64,000 bases of DNA from NCBI RefSeq assembly GCF_000311785.1, contig NZ_HE978543.1, forward strand, positions 184,345-248,344, given 5' to 3'. The position numbers and the translations under genes were made by a program. Origin of the DNA: Brevibacillus massiliensis (GTDB taxonomy: Bacteria > Bacillota > Bacilli > Brevibacillales > Brevibacillaceae). Positions 42,583 through 51,087 of the stretch are shown here, piece after piece. Position 1 is the first letter of the stretch; every line of letters starts with the position of its first letter. The notes beneath the pieces are model-generated. The model worked only from the letters and a program-made list of their open reading frames with translations, was not told the origin of the DNA and ran no database searches.

Positions 42583-43107
42583 CTAGGGACTAAGTTTCTC
42601 TGCAAACCCCGGTTCTTCTCGAACGGGAAAGTTCTTTTGGACAAACGAGGTTATGTCGTCGATCCGTTCGGGAGCGGGGTAGGCGCGGGATTGATTCGAC
42701 CGCTCTGCGGAGATAGCCAGAAGCACTCTGGACCTGCCGGAGATACCCTCTTCCAACAGCCGAAAAAACAGATTGTCGACATTTCGCGTCAGGGAGAAGG
42801 AATGGTATGCCAGTGTGTAAAAATCCTGGTACAGTGACGCCTCTTCAATCGATTGGGCAGGGGTAACGTAAAAATCGACGTAAAGCGAATGATTCTCCCA
42901 CTTTACACGCTTAATATTATAATGAGTTGGAGTCAATGTAAACAAATCGACCAGATTTTGTTCGGTTACGACGATTGGCGTCACCTCACGCATCGTCGGC
43001 AGCACCAAACCGTATTTTTCCCTTGTCAAGGCAGGAACAAACGAGAGCATCAGGGCAAGAAAAGCGGAAACCATAACTGCAGCCACCAGCTTGCGGGGCA
43101 TAGACAT
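42583..43107 (-). CDS. Hypothetical secreted or membrane-anchored protein
   Basis: 174 aa. N-terminal hydrophobic helix LVAAVMVSAFLALMLSFVPA serves as signal or anchor; the rest is a soluble alpha/beta domain (YNIKRVKWENHSLYVDFYVT). Lies between mtrB and hepS, a spot with no gene in B. subtilis. No family recognised. The start may be ATG 43107 or 43101; GAGGAGG lies before both. Confidence 0.75.
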   Translation of the reverse strand: MSMPRKLVAAVMVSAFLALMLSFVPALTREKYGLVLPTMREVTPIVVTEQNLVDLFTLTPTHYNIKRVKWENHSLYVDFYVTPAQSIEEASLYQDFYTLAYHSFSLTRNVDNLFFRLLEEGISGRSRVLLAISAERSNQSRAYPAPERIDDITSFVQKNFPVREEPGFAEKLSP

Positions 43108-43130
43108 CCCTCCTCCCCACCATTGTACAA

Positions 43131-43154
43131 AAGAAAAAAGCAGGCTATGCCTGC
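43131..43154 (-). terminator. Terminator after mtrB
   Basis: Stem GCAGGC / GCCTGC with a 3-nt loop (43154-43140) followed by TTTTTTC on the minus strand. Confidence 0.8.
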
Positions 43155-43172
43155 AATCGAACCTTTTCAGTC

Positions 43173-43403
43173 CTATTCTTCCGTATCAATCGTGCCGTGC
43201 CGGGTGAGGATGAGAGCCTTACCGCGCACCTTGATCGCAGAAGTATGTTCGGTAAACTGGGCGAGCATCACCTCGCCTTTGTCCAGCTTCTCCGTATGAT
43301 GAAACCGCGTATCCATCCCTCGGGTCAAGCCGATGACGTGAACTCCGTTTTCTTTCGCCTTGATGACAAAGAAATCCTGCGAAATTCCGTTGCGATAATC
43401 CAC
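43173..43403 (-). CDS. mtrB: Tryptophan RNA-binding attenuation protein (TRAP)
   Basis: 76 aa. Starts with GTG at 43403, six bases after AGGAGG. Sequence follows B. subtilis TRAP through [40 protein letters not shown] and [11 protein letters not shown], including the tryptophan-pocket and RNA-contacting Lys/Arg regions. TRAP forms an 11-subunit ring that, when loaded with tryptophan, binds (G/U)AG repeats. Its target leader is at 32936-32988 in this window. In B. subtilis it is paired with folE; here a lytic transglycosylase and a tRNA lie between. Confidence 0.97.
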   Translation of the reverse strand: MDYRNGISQDFFVIKAKENGVHVIGLTRGMDTRFHHTEKLDKGEVMLAQFTEHTSAIKVRGKALILTRHGTIDTEE

Positions 43404-43441
43404 TGAAATCCTCCTTATCCTGGGCCTGCATTCAGATGAAC

Positions 43442-44086
43442 TTACGGCTGTTCCCCGGGTTGCCCGGCCTGTATCGCCAGCCGATCCATAATCTCCGCCA
43501 CGTACTTCCGGGTCTCGGCAGGCAGTTCTCCCGCCTTGCGGTCAAAGTCGCTATCCGTGGCGATCCCCATGCGATCGACCCGGCCTGGTCCGGCATTGTA
43601 GGCAGCCAGCGCAACTTTTACATTGCCGTCATATCTTTGCAGCAGATCGCGCAAATAACGTACACCGCCCGAGAGGTTCTGCTGCGGGTCGAATGCATCG
43701 CGAACCTGAAGAGACCTGGCCGTGGCATCCATCAACTGCATCAAGCCCTTTGCACCGGCGCGGGAGACGGCTGAGGGATTAAAATTGGATTCGGCCCGAA
43801 CCACTTCCCGAACCAGCCCGCTGTCTACCCCGAACCGCGAGGCCGTTCGTTCGATCATCGCCAAAATATCCTGATGATTGGCGGGATAGGTACTCTTCCC
43901 CTCATACCTTCCGTCCAGTTCGGCGAGCACCTGTTCCGCTGAAATAATCCGGCCGCCAGCCGCCAGCTGAGCGTCGAGCAGGTCAGCAAACGATTGATCG
44001 AGCGGGAGTGCAGAGGTGTTATTCAAGAATGCGTTTCCTTGTATGTATTTGTTTTGTGCCGCGACAAAGCGCAAATCAATGTTCAT
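43442..44086 (-). CDS. Lytic transglycosylase (SLT domain)
   Basis: 214 aa from ATG 44086; in-frame starts at 44119 and 44146 are possible as none has a strong ribosome site. Residues from about 95 form the SLT domain: [20 protein letters not shown] with catalytic Glu, [16 protein letters not shown], and [17 protein letters not shown]. No clear signal peptide, so export is uncertain. Cleaves peptidoglycan glycan strands. It is inserted between mtrB and folE. Confidence 0.9.
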   Translation of the reverse strand: MNIDLRFVAAQNKYIQGNAFLNNTSALPLDQSFADLLDAQLAAGGRIISAEQVLAELDGRYEGKSTYPANHQDILAMIERTASRFGVDSGLVREVVRAESNFNPSAVSRAGAKGLMQLMDATARSLQVRDAFDPQQNLSGGVRYLRDLLQRYDGNVKVALAAYNAGPGRVDRMGIATDSDFDRKAGELPAETRKYVAEIMDRLAIQAGQPGEQP

Positions 44087-44178
44087 GTTTACACCAACCT
44101 GTCCTAAGACATTCCACATTCCATTATAAACCAGCACGCGGCCCAAGCCAAGTCCTGTTCTCCACGTGCTTTGCTTAT

Positions 44179-44203
44179 AAAAAAGAACCCCAGATCGGGG
44201 TTC
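44179..44203 (-). terminator. Terminator after tRNA-Pro
   Basis: Perfect 7-bp stem GAACCCC / GGGGTTC (44203-44185) followed by TTTTTTA on the minus strand. Confidence 0.88.
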
Positions 44204-44221
44204 CCTTCGTTATCATATAGA

Positions 44222-44298
44222 TGGTCGGAATGCAGGGATTTGAACCCTGGACCTCACCCACCCCAAGGGTGCGCGCTACCGGGCTGCGCCACATCCCG
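44222..44298 (-). tRNA. tRNA-Pro, anticodon GGG
   Basis: 77 nt cloverleaf with encoded CCA. Acceptor arms CGGGATG / CATTCCG (one G-U), D stem GCGC/GCGC, anticodon stem CACCC/GGGTG with loop TTGGGGT giving anticodon GGG, and T arm CAGGG-TTCAAAT-CCCTG. Its own terminator follows. Confidence 0.97.
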
Positions 44299-44398
44299 AC
44301 TGAAGACAATTAATACTATACATGATTAGCAGGGCTATTGTCAATAGTATTTTTCAAGAAAACCCGTTCCACACCGAGACGGACACGGGCTTTCCTTC

Positions 44399-44962
44399 TT
44401 ACCCCTTGAGCAAACTAAATACTTCCGCCCTCGCCGCATGATCCTGCGCAAAAATCCCGCGGACTGCGGATGTTACCGTAACGGAACCCGGCTTCTTCAC
44501 ACCGCGCATGGTCATGCACATGTGCTCTGCTTCCACAACAACTACGACGCCGTGGGGCTCCAGCTTTTTCATGATCGCATCAGCTACCGTAGAAGTAATC
44601 CGCTCTTGCAGCTGCGGGCGTCTTGCCACTGCTTCCAAGGCACGTGCCAGTTTGCTGAGCCCAACGACGCGTCCGCCTCGCGGGATGTAGGCAACATGCG
44701 CCTTCCCAAAAAAAGGTACCAGATGATGTTCGCACATCGAGTAAAACGGAATATCTTTGACCAGGACCATCTCTTCGTGCTGTTCGCTAAAGACAGTCTC
44801 AAAGTACTGCTCTTCGTCAACATGCATGCCTTCAAACACTTCAGCGTACATCTTGGCGACGCGTTTCGGTGTATCTAACAGTCCTTCACGATCCGGATTT
44901 TCTCCCACTGCTTCGAGGATCATCCGTACCGCTTGTTGGATTTTTTCAAGATCAACATTCAT
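44399..44962 (-). CDS. folE: GTP cyclohydrolase I
   Basis: 187 aa. First step of folate synthesis. Zinc-binding [20 protein letters not shown] and [13 protein letters not shown] supply the Cys/His ligands; [19 protein letters not shown] completes the signature. ATG behind GAGGAGG. In Bacillus it forms the mtrA-mtrB operon; here it is separated from mtrB by tRNA-Pro and a transglycosylase. Confidence 0.98.
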   Translation of the reverse strand: MNVDLEKIQQAVRMILEAVGENPDREGLLDTPKRVAKMYAEVFEGMHVDEEQYFETVFSEQHEEMVLVKDIPFYSMCEHHLVPFFGKAHVAYIPRGGRVVGLSKLARALEAVARRPQLQERITSTVADAIMKKLEPHGVVVVVEAEHMCMTMRGVKKPGSVTVTSAVRGIFAQDHAARAEVFSLLKG

Positions 44963-45000
44963 GTTTTAACCTCCTCAGCCCTGCAAACAAGAACAAGCCA

Positions 45001-45029
45001 ATCTTACCACCCCGGGAAGGAAAATGCAA
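45001..45029 (-). promoter_or_regulatory. Sigma-A-like promoter for folE
   Basis: Minus-strand TTGCAT (45029-45024), 17-bp spacer, TAAGAT (45006-45001), 39 nt before the folE start. Confidence 0.6.
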
Positions 45030-45062
45030 AGCTTGTTGTGCTCGGCAGGGGGCTTGAGCAAG

Positions 45063-45096
45063 CAAAAAAATCCACATGTGACATGTGGATTTTTCT
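45063..45096. terminator. Bidirectional terminator after hbs
   Basis: AAAAAATCCACATGT / ACATGTGGATTTTT inverted repeat (45071-45079 and 45081-45089 core, 1-nt loop) with A and T tracts on both sides. Confidence 0.85.
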
Positions 45097-45178
45097 TTTG
45101 CAACTTCATGAAAACAAAGCCTGCTTCTTATTCAGAGCATTCTTATGTAGGGTACTTTCTAAATGAAGAAGCGAAAAT

Positions 45179-45451
45179 TTACTTGATTAAATCCTTCAGC
45201 TGCTTGCCAGGTTTGAAGGCAGGGATCTTGCTGGAAGCGATTTCGATTTCTTCGCCAGTTTGCGGGTTGCGACCTTTGCGGGCAGCACGCTCGCGCACTT
45301 CAAAGTTACCGAAGCCGATCAGTTGAACCTTGTCCCCAGCTTTCAAAGCCTCAGCAATGGCATCGAGAACTGCTTCCACTGCTTTCGTAGCATCTTTTTT
45401 CGTGAGTTCGGTGGTTTCAGCCACTTTCGTGATCAATTCTGTTTTATTCAT
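45179..45451 (-). CDS. hbs: DNA-binding protein HU
   Basis: 90 aa from ATG 45451, preceded by GGGGAGGTGA; an upstream in-frame start at 45484 lacks a site. Family sequence [60 protein letters not shown]. Nucleoid architectural protein. Lies between spoIVA and folE as in Bacillus. Confidence 0.98.
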   Translation of the reverse strand: MNKTELITKVAETTELTKKDATKAVEAVLDAIAEALKAGDKVQLIGFGNFEVRERAARKGRNPQTGEEIEIASSKIPAFKPGKQLKDLIK

Positions 45452-45618
45452 GTCTTCACCTCCCCTCAAAGAAATTATCGTCATTTATAGTACATGTCTT
45501 TACCACAAAATCTAAAAAATATACGCTTGTTGGCGGTTTTTGCCGATCTGACAAGCTTATAGTAATACACCGTTTTATGAAATTCAAGCCTTTTCCTATT
45601 GAAACCGCGGAGAAAACG

Positions 45619-45648
45619 CAAAAAAGGCCTCCTTTCCTGCGGAAGCCT
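45619..45648 (-). terminator. Terminator after spoIVA
   Basis: Stem AGGCTTCC / GGAGGCCT (45648-45641 and 45632-45625, one G-U) followed by TTTTTTGCG on the minus strand. Confidence 0.75.
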
Positions 45649-45693
45649 ATCTCGCACCAGCCCTTACCCGGGCCTTTGGAACTACCTTTCGCC

Positions 45694-47172
45694 TTAGAGG
45701 ATAATCGCGATCAATCCGCCCGATCCCTCGTTAATAATCCGCCCCAGCGTCTCTTGCAGCTTGTAGCGGGCGTTGTCCGGCATCATCAGGATTTTGGCCT
45801 GGATGCCCTCTCTTACGATCGAATGCAGAGACCGCCCGAAGATGTCGGAATTCCAGATGGACAACGGATCTTTGTCAAAGTCCTGCATCAGATAGCGGAC
45901 CAGCTCCTCACTCTGCTTTTCCGTACCGATAATCGGGGCAAACTCCGACTCTACATCGACGCGGATCATGTGGATGGATGGAGCCGTCGCCTTCAGCCGC
46001 ACGCCAAAACGGGGGCCCTGGCGGATCATCTCCGGTTCGTCCAGAGACATCTCATGCAGTGACGGTGCGGCGATGCCGTACCCGGTCGTACGCACCATGT
46101 GGAGCGCCTCTGCTACCTGATCATACTCGCGTTTGGCATGGGAAAACTCCTGCATGATTTTCAGCAAGTGGTCTTTGCCCTTGATCTCCACTCCGACGAT
46201 CTCCATCAAGATGCGGTCGTACAAATCGTCGGGCGCATGCAGGTCGATCTCGGCAATCCCCTGTCCCATATCCATCCCGGCGAGTGCAGCCCGCTCCACA
46301 AAATCGTAATCGCTGAAATACCCCACGACCCGGTCCACGTCACGCAGGCGGCGAATATCCTTGACTGTCTCCCGTACGGCCTCCTCGTAATTCTGCCTGA
46401 GCCAATGGCCGCTCTCCAGAACCATGACCCAGCTCGGCAGATTGACATTCACTTCGTGTACAGGAAATTCGAACAATACCTCACGCAGGATCAGCAAAAC
46501 CTCCTGCTCAGACATATGGTCAGCCGACAAGGCGATGACCGGAACGTCGTACTTTTCCTGTAGCTCGGCTCGAAGCGCTTGCGCCTCTTCGGAACGGGGC
46601 CGTGTTGAGTTTACCAGTATGACAAACGGCTTGCCTACTTCCTTCAACTCACTTACAACTCGTTCTTCCGCTTCCAGGTAGCCTTCGCGGGGAATCTCCG
46701 CGATGCTTCCGTCCGTCGTCACCACGATGCCGATCGTGGAATGATCCTGAATGACTTTTCGTGTGCCTACCTCTGCCGCTTCTTCAAATGGCACCGGTTC
46801 GTCGTACCAGGGGGTATTCACCATGCGCGGCCCGTGTTCATCTTCAAAGCCCTTGGCGCCTTCCACGGTATAGCCAACGCAGTCAACCAGCCGTACATTG
46901 ATGCTGAGGCCATCAGTCACATTGATTTGAACCGCTTGATTGGGGACGAATTTCGGTTCGGTCGTCATAATCGTGCGGCCGGACGCGCTTTGCGGCAGTT
47001 CATCCGTAGCCCGGATACGGTCCGTTTCTTGCGGGATGTTGGGTATGACTACTTGTTCCATGAACCGCTTGATAAAAGTTGATTTGCCCGTACGGACAGG
47101 ACCGACGACCCCGAGATAGATATCGCCGCCCGTACGTTCAGCAATGTCTTTAAAAATATCGACTCGTTCCAC
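45694..47172 (-). CDS. spoIVA: Stage IV sporulation protein A
   Basis: 492 aa, standard length. ATPase that polymerises on the forespore surface to form the base of the spore coat. Walker A GVVGPVRTGKSTFIKRFMEQ at about 22-41, TMTTEPKFVPNQAVQI-type switch region, sensor TDGSIAEIPREGYLEAEERV, and the conserved C-terminus ending near SGGLIAIIL. Mother-cell expression (sigma-E) is expected; the upstream 47173-47314 region shows no box I can call with confidence. Confidence 0.98.
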   Translation of the reverse strand: MERVDIFKDIAERTGGDIYLGVVGPVRTGKSTFIKRFMEQVVIPNIPQETDRIRATDELPQSASGRTIMTTEPKFVPNQAVQINVTDGLSINVRLVDCVGYTVEGAKGFEDEHGPRMVNTPWYDEPVPFEEAAEVGTRKVIQDHSTIGIVVTTDGSIAEIPREGYLEAEERVVSELKEVGKPFVILVNSTRPRSEEAQALRAELQEKYDVPVIALSADHMSEQEVLLILREVLFEFPVHEVNVNLPSWVMVLESGHWLRQNYEEAVRETVKDIRRLRDVDRVVGYFSDYDFVERAALAGMDMGQGIAEIDLHAPDDLYDRILMEIVGVEIKGKDHLLKIMQEFSHAKREYDQVAEALHMVRTTGYGIAAPSLHEMSLDEPEMIRQGPRFGVRLKATAPSIHMIRVDVESEFAPIIGTEKQSEELVRYLMQDFDKDPLSIWNSDIFGRSLHSIVREGIQAKILMMPDNARYKLQETLGRIINEGSGGLIAIIL

Positions 47173-47314
47173 CTTCGATGACCTCCTTGTGTTTGTCTAT
47201 TTCTACTCTATGACGGTTTTTCCGAATTATCCCTCAACCTTCATCATTGAAGAGAGAATCTCGTACTAGAATCTAGGACAGTATCAATATATGTAAAAAC
47301 AAGCAAAGTAGAAC

Positions 47315-47348
47315 AAAAAAATGATCCTTCCCGCTAGAGGAAGGATCA
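47315..47348 (-). terminator. Terminator after the YphF lipoprotein gene
   Basis: Perfect 10-bp stem TGATCCTTCC / GGAAGGATCA with a loop of about 7 nt (47348-47322), followed by seven T residues. Confidence 0.9.
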
Positions 47349-47359
47349 CAAACTGGCCA

Positions 47360-48097
47360 CTATGATAATTTGAGCAGGTGCGGCTCCCCGTTTTCCATCG
47401 TATAGGGGAAAGATTTCACCGGAACGAACATCGACTCCCGGGCGAATACATAGCGGGGATCGGTGTTTTTAGGGACCTCCAGCTTATCGTTGTTGCGCAG
47501 GACCGCAGCGATATCCGGAGCGTAGTCAATGCCCACCTCGCCCTTTTCATTCATGATCAGGGTAAGCAGTTGGCTGGTCACTGTACTTTTTATCTCCGGC
47601 TCTTTCATGGCGATGACACTGTATTTGATCGTGTAATAGCCGTTCCCCGCATCGCCGTTCACAGGCAGCTTGCCGTCGTGTCTTTGCATATAGCGGTTGA
47701 CCGCTTGCTGGACATCTGCCACCTTGCTCACGACATCGAGGTTAATCAGCCTCACGGTAGGCTTCGTCTCCGCATCGATAATGACGTACTTGTAGATGCC
47801 GCCCCTCTCAAAGGAATTGGCGGGCGCATCCGGCAGATACTTTGGTATCAGTTTGGAAAAATCAATCTCGTATTTCTCGAAAATCGGAGTATCGAGCGGA
47901 TTGGTTGTGATCGGCAGGACCGACGTGTCCTGGTGAAATTGGTCCACCGCTTTTTGTGTCGCTTCCAAATAAAAAGAACTTGGCACTTGATTTTCCACTC
48001 TGCGTTCGGCCGGATAGAGGCAGCCGGACAGCATCGCTCCCATCAGGATGATAGAGCCGATCCGGGCCAGCCATGTCTGATGAAAAGTGAACTGCAT
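47360..48097 (-). CDS. yphF: YphF-like lipoprotein
   Basis: 245 aa. Lipoprotein signal with lipobox MLSGC (Cys26). The mature part is soluble (VRLINLDVVSKVADVQQAVN, YYTIKYSVIAMKEPEIKSTV). Its place beside spoIVA and the DUF2768 gene matches yphF. Function unknown; a spore-related role is suggested only by context. Confidence 0.8.
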   Translation of the reverse strand: MQFTFHQTWLARIGSIILMGAMLSGCLYPAERRVENQVPSSFYLEATQKAVDQFHQDTSVLPITTNPLDTPIFEKYEIDFSKLIPKYLPDAPANSFERGGIYKYVIIDAETKPTVRLINLDVVSKVADVQQAVNRYMQRHDGKLPVNGDAGNGYYTIKYSVIAMKEPEIKSTVTSQLLTLIMNEKGEVGIDYAPDIAAVLRNNDKLEVPKNTDPRYVFARESMFVPVKSFPYTMENGEPHLLKLS

Positions 48098-48111
48098 GCT
48101 TCGTGTTCCTC

Positions 48112-48459
48112 CTACTGTTCATCCTCAAGCTCGTATTTTTGCCTCTCCAGCGCAGCGGCTACCACCGATTTCAGCTTGCTGGCAGGTATGCTTACCACGC
48201 AATCCCCCCTGCCCGCCCTGGCCTGGCACGAGAGCCTCACACCGCTGGCGAGATCGGCTTCCGTCAGCTTGCGAAGCTCCAATGGGCTGTGCGGCAAAAG
48301 TTCACCCTGCTCGACAATCACCTTGCACATCTGACAAGAGGCGTGCCCGCCGCAGCGCTGAGGAATGTACACCCTGGCCGCCCTGGCTGCCTGAAGCAGC
48401 GTTTGCCCCGCTCGGACGTTAATCTGTTTGCCTGACGGGCGAAAAGTGATTTTCCCCAT
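48112..48459 (-). CDS. 2Fe-2S ferredoxin (adrenodoxin-like spacing)
   Basis: 115 aa. ITFRPSGKQINVRAGQTLLQ then cluster loop QRCGGHASCQMC (C-x5-C-x2-C) with a fourth Cys in RLSCQARAG. The x5 spacing is like vertebrate/bacterial adrenodoxin-type ferredoxins. It lies directly after another 2Fe-2S gene and before yphF. Partner reductase not in this window. Confidence 0.88.
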   Translation of the reverse strand: MGKITFRPSGKQINVRAGQTLLQAARAARVYIPQRCGGHASCQMCKVIVEQGELLPHSPLELRKLTEADLASGVRLSCQARAGRGDCVVSIPASKLKSVVAAALERQKYELEDEQ

Positions 48460-48471
48460 GGCCCTCGCTCC

Positions 48472-48771
48472 TTATCGGTAAGGACTGTGCAGGAGGTGAA
48501 CCCTGCCCGTTTTCTTCAGTCGTATCTGGCAGCCTAAGCGGTAGCCGTCTTGCCGCTCGGCTTTGCGCAAGCGCAGCTTTTCTTCTGGCGTGATCTCGTT
48601 TAAGCAATCAGCCCCGTCGATTACCTTCGTACGACACTGCGCGCAGATGCCCCGCTCACATGCATGTCCCCATGGAATTGCGTGTTTTTTCGCCAATTTT
48701 ACAATCGTCTCATCCAGCTCGGCTGGCACGACATAGGCCTCTCCACGAGCCGTCAACGTCAGTTCCGACAC
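48472..48771 (-). CDS. 2Fe-2S ferredoxin (plant-type spacing)
   Basis: 99 aa from GTG 48771, which has GGGAG eight bases upstream; the frame is open further up but overlaps the DUF2768 gene. Cluster loop HACERGICAQCRTKV (C-x4-C-x2-C) and fourth Cys in YRLGCQIRLK. It follows the DUF2768 stop by 17 nt and precedes the second ferredoxin by 12 nt. The two differ in cluster spacing, so they are not recent duplicates. Confidence 0.86.
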   Translation of the reverse strand: MSELTLTARGEAYVVPAELDETIVKLAKKHAIPWGHACERGICAQCRTKVIDGADCLNEITPEEKLRLRKAERQDGYRLGCQIRLKKTGRVHLLHSPYR

Positions 48772-48788
48772 AGCTTTATCTCCCTTCC

Positions 48789-48980
48789 CTAGAATATGAC
48801 GAGCAAAATCATCAGCAGTGTGATGAGCAGCAACAGGTATGCCACTGATTTTAACAAAAAGCGTATCGCTCCGCTTTGCAGCTTGCGCGAATAGACAACC
48901 ATAATGTTGCAGACAAACATCAGCACCATTGCCGCGATCGCTATCCACATCTTTGTCATCGGGTCGATTCCCATAACCAA
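48789..48980 (-). CDS. YphE-like small membrane protein (DUF2768)
   Basis: 63 aa with two hydrophobic helices (MWIAIAAMVLMFVCNIMVVY and FLLKSVAYLLLLITLLMILL) joined by a basic loop. Size and locus (between gpsA side and spoIVA) fit YphE. Function unknown; related genes are sporulation-linked in Bacillus. Confidence 0.8.
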   Translation of the reverse strand: MVMGIDPMTKMWIAIAAMVLMFVCNIMVVYSRKLQSGAIRFLLKSVAYLLLLITLLMILLVIF

Positions 48981-49104
48981 AACAGCTTCCTTTGCACAAT
49001 TTTTCCGTGATTCGTTTATTATAACATATTCTGCTTATACGAACCTACACCCGGGCTTTCGCATACACTATTCTGATGATTCACCTGTAAGGGGGGGAAG
49101 GACG

Positions 49105-49554
49105 ATGAACATGCGAAAATGGCGCAATCCCTATGCGCCGATGACCAAGAAAAGAATTCAACCGCAGGAAGGGCAAGCCGGCCGCTTGCCAATTCCACAA
49201 GAGCCCCTGTCCTCCGAAGAAGTTCGCAGTTCCGTAAACCGCATGCGGCTCAATATCAAGGGAATCAGCAGCACGATCCGTCAGGTGGAAAATACGATGG
49301 ACACCCTGTACGGCGCGATGGAGATGCTCGAAACACTGAGCAAAACTTCATCGAAGCAGGCGCAGACCAACAAGGCCGCTGAGCCAAAACGCCACAGGAG
49401 GGAGCAAGCCGAAGAAGAGGACGACTCCAATCCGCTCGGTGCACTCGGCAACATCGATATCGGGCAGCTGCTTACTCTGCTTCAATCTCCTTTGGTGCAA
49501 AACTTCCTGAAACATCAAGCTGCCGGGGCTGACAAACGAAAAAAAGAGGGGTGA
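49105..49554 (+). CDS. 149-aa coiled-coil protein, unknown
   Basis: Plus-strand gene with GGGGGGAAGG before ATG 49105 (a second ATG at 49111 is possible). Basic N-terminus (MRKWRNPYAPMTKKRIQP), predicted coiled coil at about 38-78 (MRLNIKGISSTIRQVENTMD), acidic linker, and a C-terminal hydrophobic segment (GNIDIGQLLTLLQSPLVQNF). The motif layout resembles small spore-coat-associated Bacillales proteins, but no family is recognised. Transcribed divergently from the yphE-ferredoxin genes. Confidence 0.7.
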   Translation: MNMRKWRNPYAPMTKKRIQPQEGQAGRLPIPQEPLSSEEVRSSVNRMRLNIKGISSTIRQVENTMDTLYGAMEMLETLSKTSSKQAQTNKAAEPKRHRREQAEEEDDSNPLGALGNIDIGQLLTLLQSPLVQNFLKHQAAGADKRKKEG

Positions 49555-49575
49555 ACTTTTTGCCCCTCTTTTTTT
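49541..49575. terminator. Terminator of the 149-aa gene
   Basis: Perfect 11-bp repeat AAAAAGAGGGG / CCCCTCTTTTT (49541-49551, 49563-49573) enclosing the stop codon. T run follows on the plus strand; A run precedes, so it can also end minus-strand transcripts. Confidence 0.9.
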
Positions 49576-49694
49576 CTTGCCTTACCTGTAGGTCAGCCAT
49601 GTCCCTGTAGAGCCATGATTGTTCCTAGTCTTACATTATGTCGTTTTGAAACGAGGGGAACAGGCATAATCGCCCATTTCTCATCCCGCGCGGT

Positions 49695-49964
49695 TTATTT
49701 CAAAAGTTTGCCCAGGGATTGAAGATCGTTCATGTCGATTTGCTTTTCCCGAAACATCTGCAAAATCTTTTCTTCTTTTTCCGTGCTGACGGGGGTACCG
49801 CTTAAGGCGGACAGTGTCTGGATCAATTGACGCAGCTTTGACTCATCTTCAAAATCGCTTCGCGAAAGCGAACCGGCAATCGCCCGCAGTCCGTTTTCGT
49901 CAATGTTGGAAAGACCAGATCCTTGCAGTTTTTCAAACAACCGGCGCGAAAAATTTTTGCCCAT
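49695..49964 (-). CDS. Stage VI sporulation protein F family
   Basis: 89 aa, soluble and helical (NFSRRLFEKLQGSGLSNIDE, GLRAIAGSLSRSDFEDESKL, EEKILQMFREKQIDMNDL). Matches the SpoVIF family, needed late in spore coat assembly in Bacillus. It lies next to gpsA rather than at yjcC. ATG preceded by GGAGGAG. Confidence 0.82.
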   Translation of the reverse strand: MGKNFSRRLFEKLQGSGLSNIDENGLRAIAGSLSRSDFEDESKLRQLIQTLSALSGTPVSTEKEEKILQMFREKQIDMNDLQSLGKLLK

Positions 49965-50030
49965 GTAAGCTCCTCCTTCACCCCTATAGGTTTCTCCCTA
50001 TAGTATGTAGGCGACCCGAGAATGGTGAGG

Positions 50031-51059
50031 TCACATTGGGTAATTCATGATGTCCTCCAATTCAAACGTGCGGCCGCGCCCCATTAGTTCGTCTACCCCT
50101 TGTCTGGCCTCCATTCCCTCAAACAGAACGCTGTGCAGCACATGGGTGATCGGCATCGTCACCTGTTCTTGCAAGGAGAGCGAATACGCCGCCTTCGTGG
50201 TGCGTATCCCCTCGACGACCATCCCCATCTGCTCCAGGACCTTTTGCAGCGGCTGCCCCTGCCCCAGCAGATAGCCAGCGCGCCAGTTGCGGCTGTGCTT
50301 GCTGGTGCAGGTCACGACGAGATCCCCCACCCCGGCCAGTCCGGCGAACGTGAGCGGGTTCGCTCCCAGCTTGATCCCCAGCCGGGCGATCTCAGCCAGG
50401 CCGCGAGTCAGCAGTGCAGCTTTCGCATTATCGCCAAATCCCAGGCCATCGGAGAGACCGGCTCCCAGCGCGATGATGTTTTTCAAGGCACCGGCGACTT
50501 CCGCTCCGACCAGATCGGGATTGGTGTAAACGCGAAAATACCCGTTCATCAACACATCCTGAGCCTGCATGGCGCGCTCTGCCGACTCGGAAGCCACCAC
50601 GACCGTCGTCGGAGAACGGCGGACTACCTCCTCGGCATGGCTCGGTCCTGTCAGCACCACCAGGTTGTCGCCGATTTCACTCGGCACCTCTTCCCGGATC
50701 ACTTCGGACATGCGCTTTCGCGTCTCGATCTCCAGGCCCTTCGCAGCGTGGATCAGCAGCATGTCCGCAGTCAGCTGCGGTGCCATCTGGCGTATCACGC
50801 TGCGCATGGCGTGCGAGGGCACGACCAGCAGAATCACCTGCTTGCCGGCTGCAGCTGCCTCCAGATCAGTCTCGGCACATATCGTGTCCGGCAGGACGAC
50901 ATCAGGCAGGTATTTTTGGTTGGTACGGCAGGCTGAAATCTCCTTGGCAATCCGTTCGTCACGCACCCAAAGCGTTACGCGATGGCCGTTCTCGGCACAG
51001 ACAGATGCGAGAGCGGTTCCCCAGCTTCCCGCTCCAATCACTGCTATTTCTTTGGACAA
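50031..51059 (-). CDS. gpsA: Glycerol-3-phosphate dehydrogenase (NAD(P)+)
   Basis: 342 aa from TTG 51059, which has GGAGG eight bases upstream; an in-frame GTG at 51104 would overlap plsY and add 15 residues. NAD motif IAVIGAGSWGTALASVCAEN, TGPSHAEEVVRRSPTTVVV, KNIIALGAGLSDGLGFGDNA with catalytic Lys. Makes sn-glycerol 3-phosphate for phospholipids. Operon der-plsY-gpsA. Confidence 0.97.
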   Translation of the reverse strand: MSKEIAVIGAGSWGTALASVCAENGHRVTLWVRDERIAKEISACRTNQKYLPDVVLPDTICAETDLEAAAAGKQVILLVVPSHAMRSVIRQMAPQLTADMLLIHAAKGLEIETRKRMSEVIREEVPSEIGDNLVVLTGPSHAEEVVRRSPTTVVVASESAERAMQAQDVLMNGYFRVYTNPDLVGAEVAGALKNIIALGAGLSDGLGFGDNAKAALLTRGLAEIARLGIKLGANPLTFAGLAGVGDLVVTCTSKHSRNWRAGYLLGQGQPLQKVLEQMGMVVEGIRTTKAAYSLSLQEQVTMPITHVLHSVLFEGMEARQGVDELMGRGRTFELEDIMNYPM

Positions 51060-51087
51060 ATCACTCGCCTCCGCATTCGTTTGGTAT

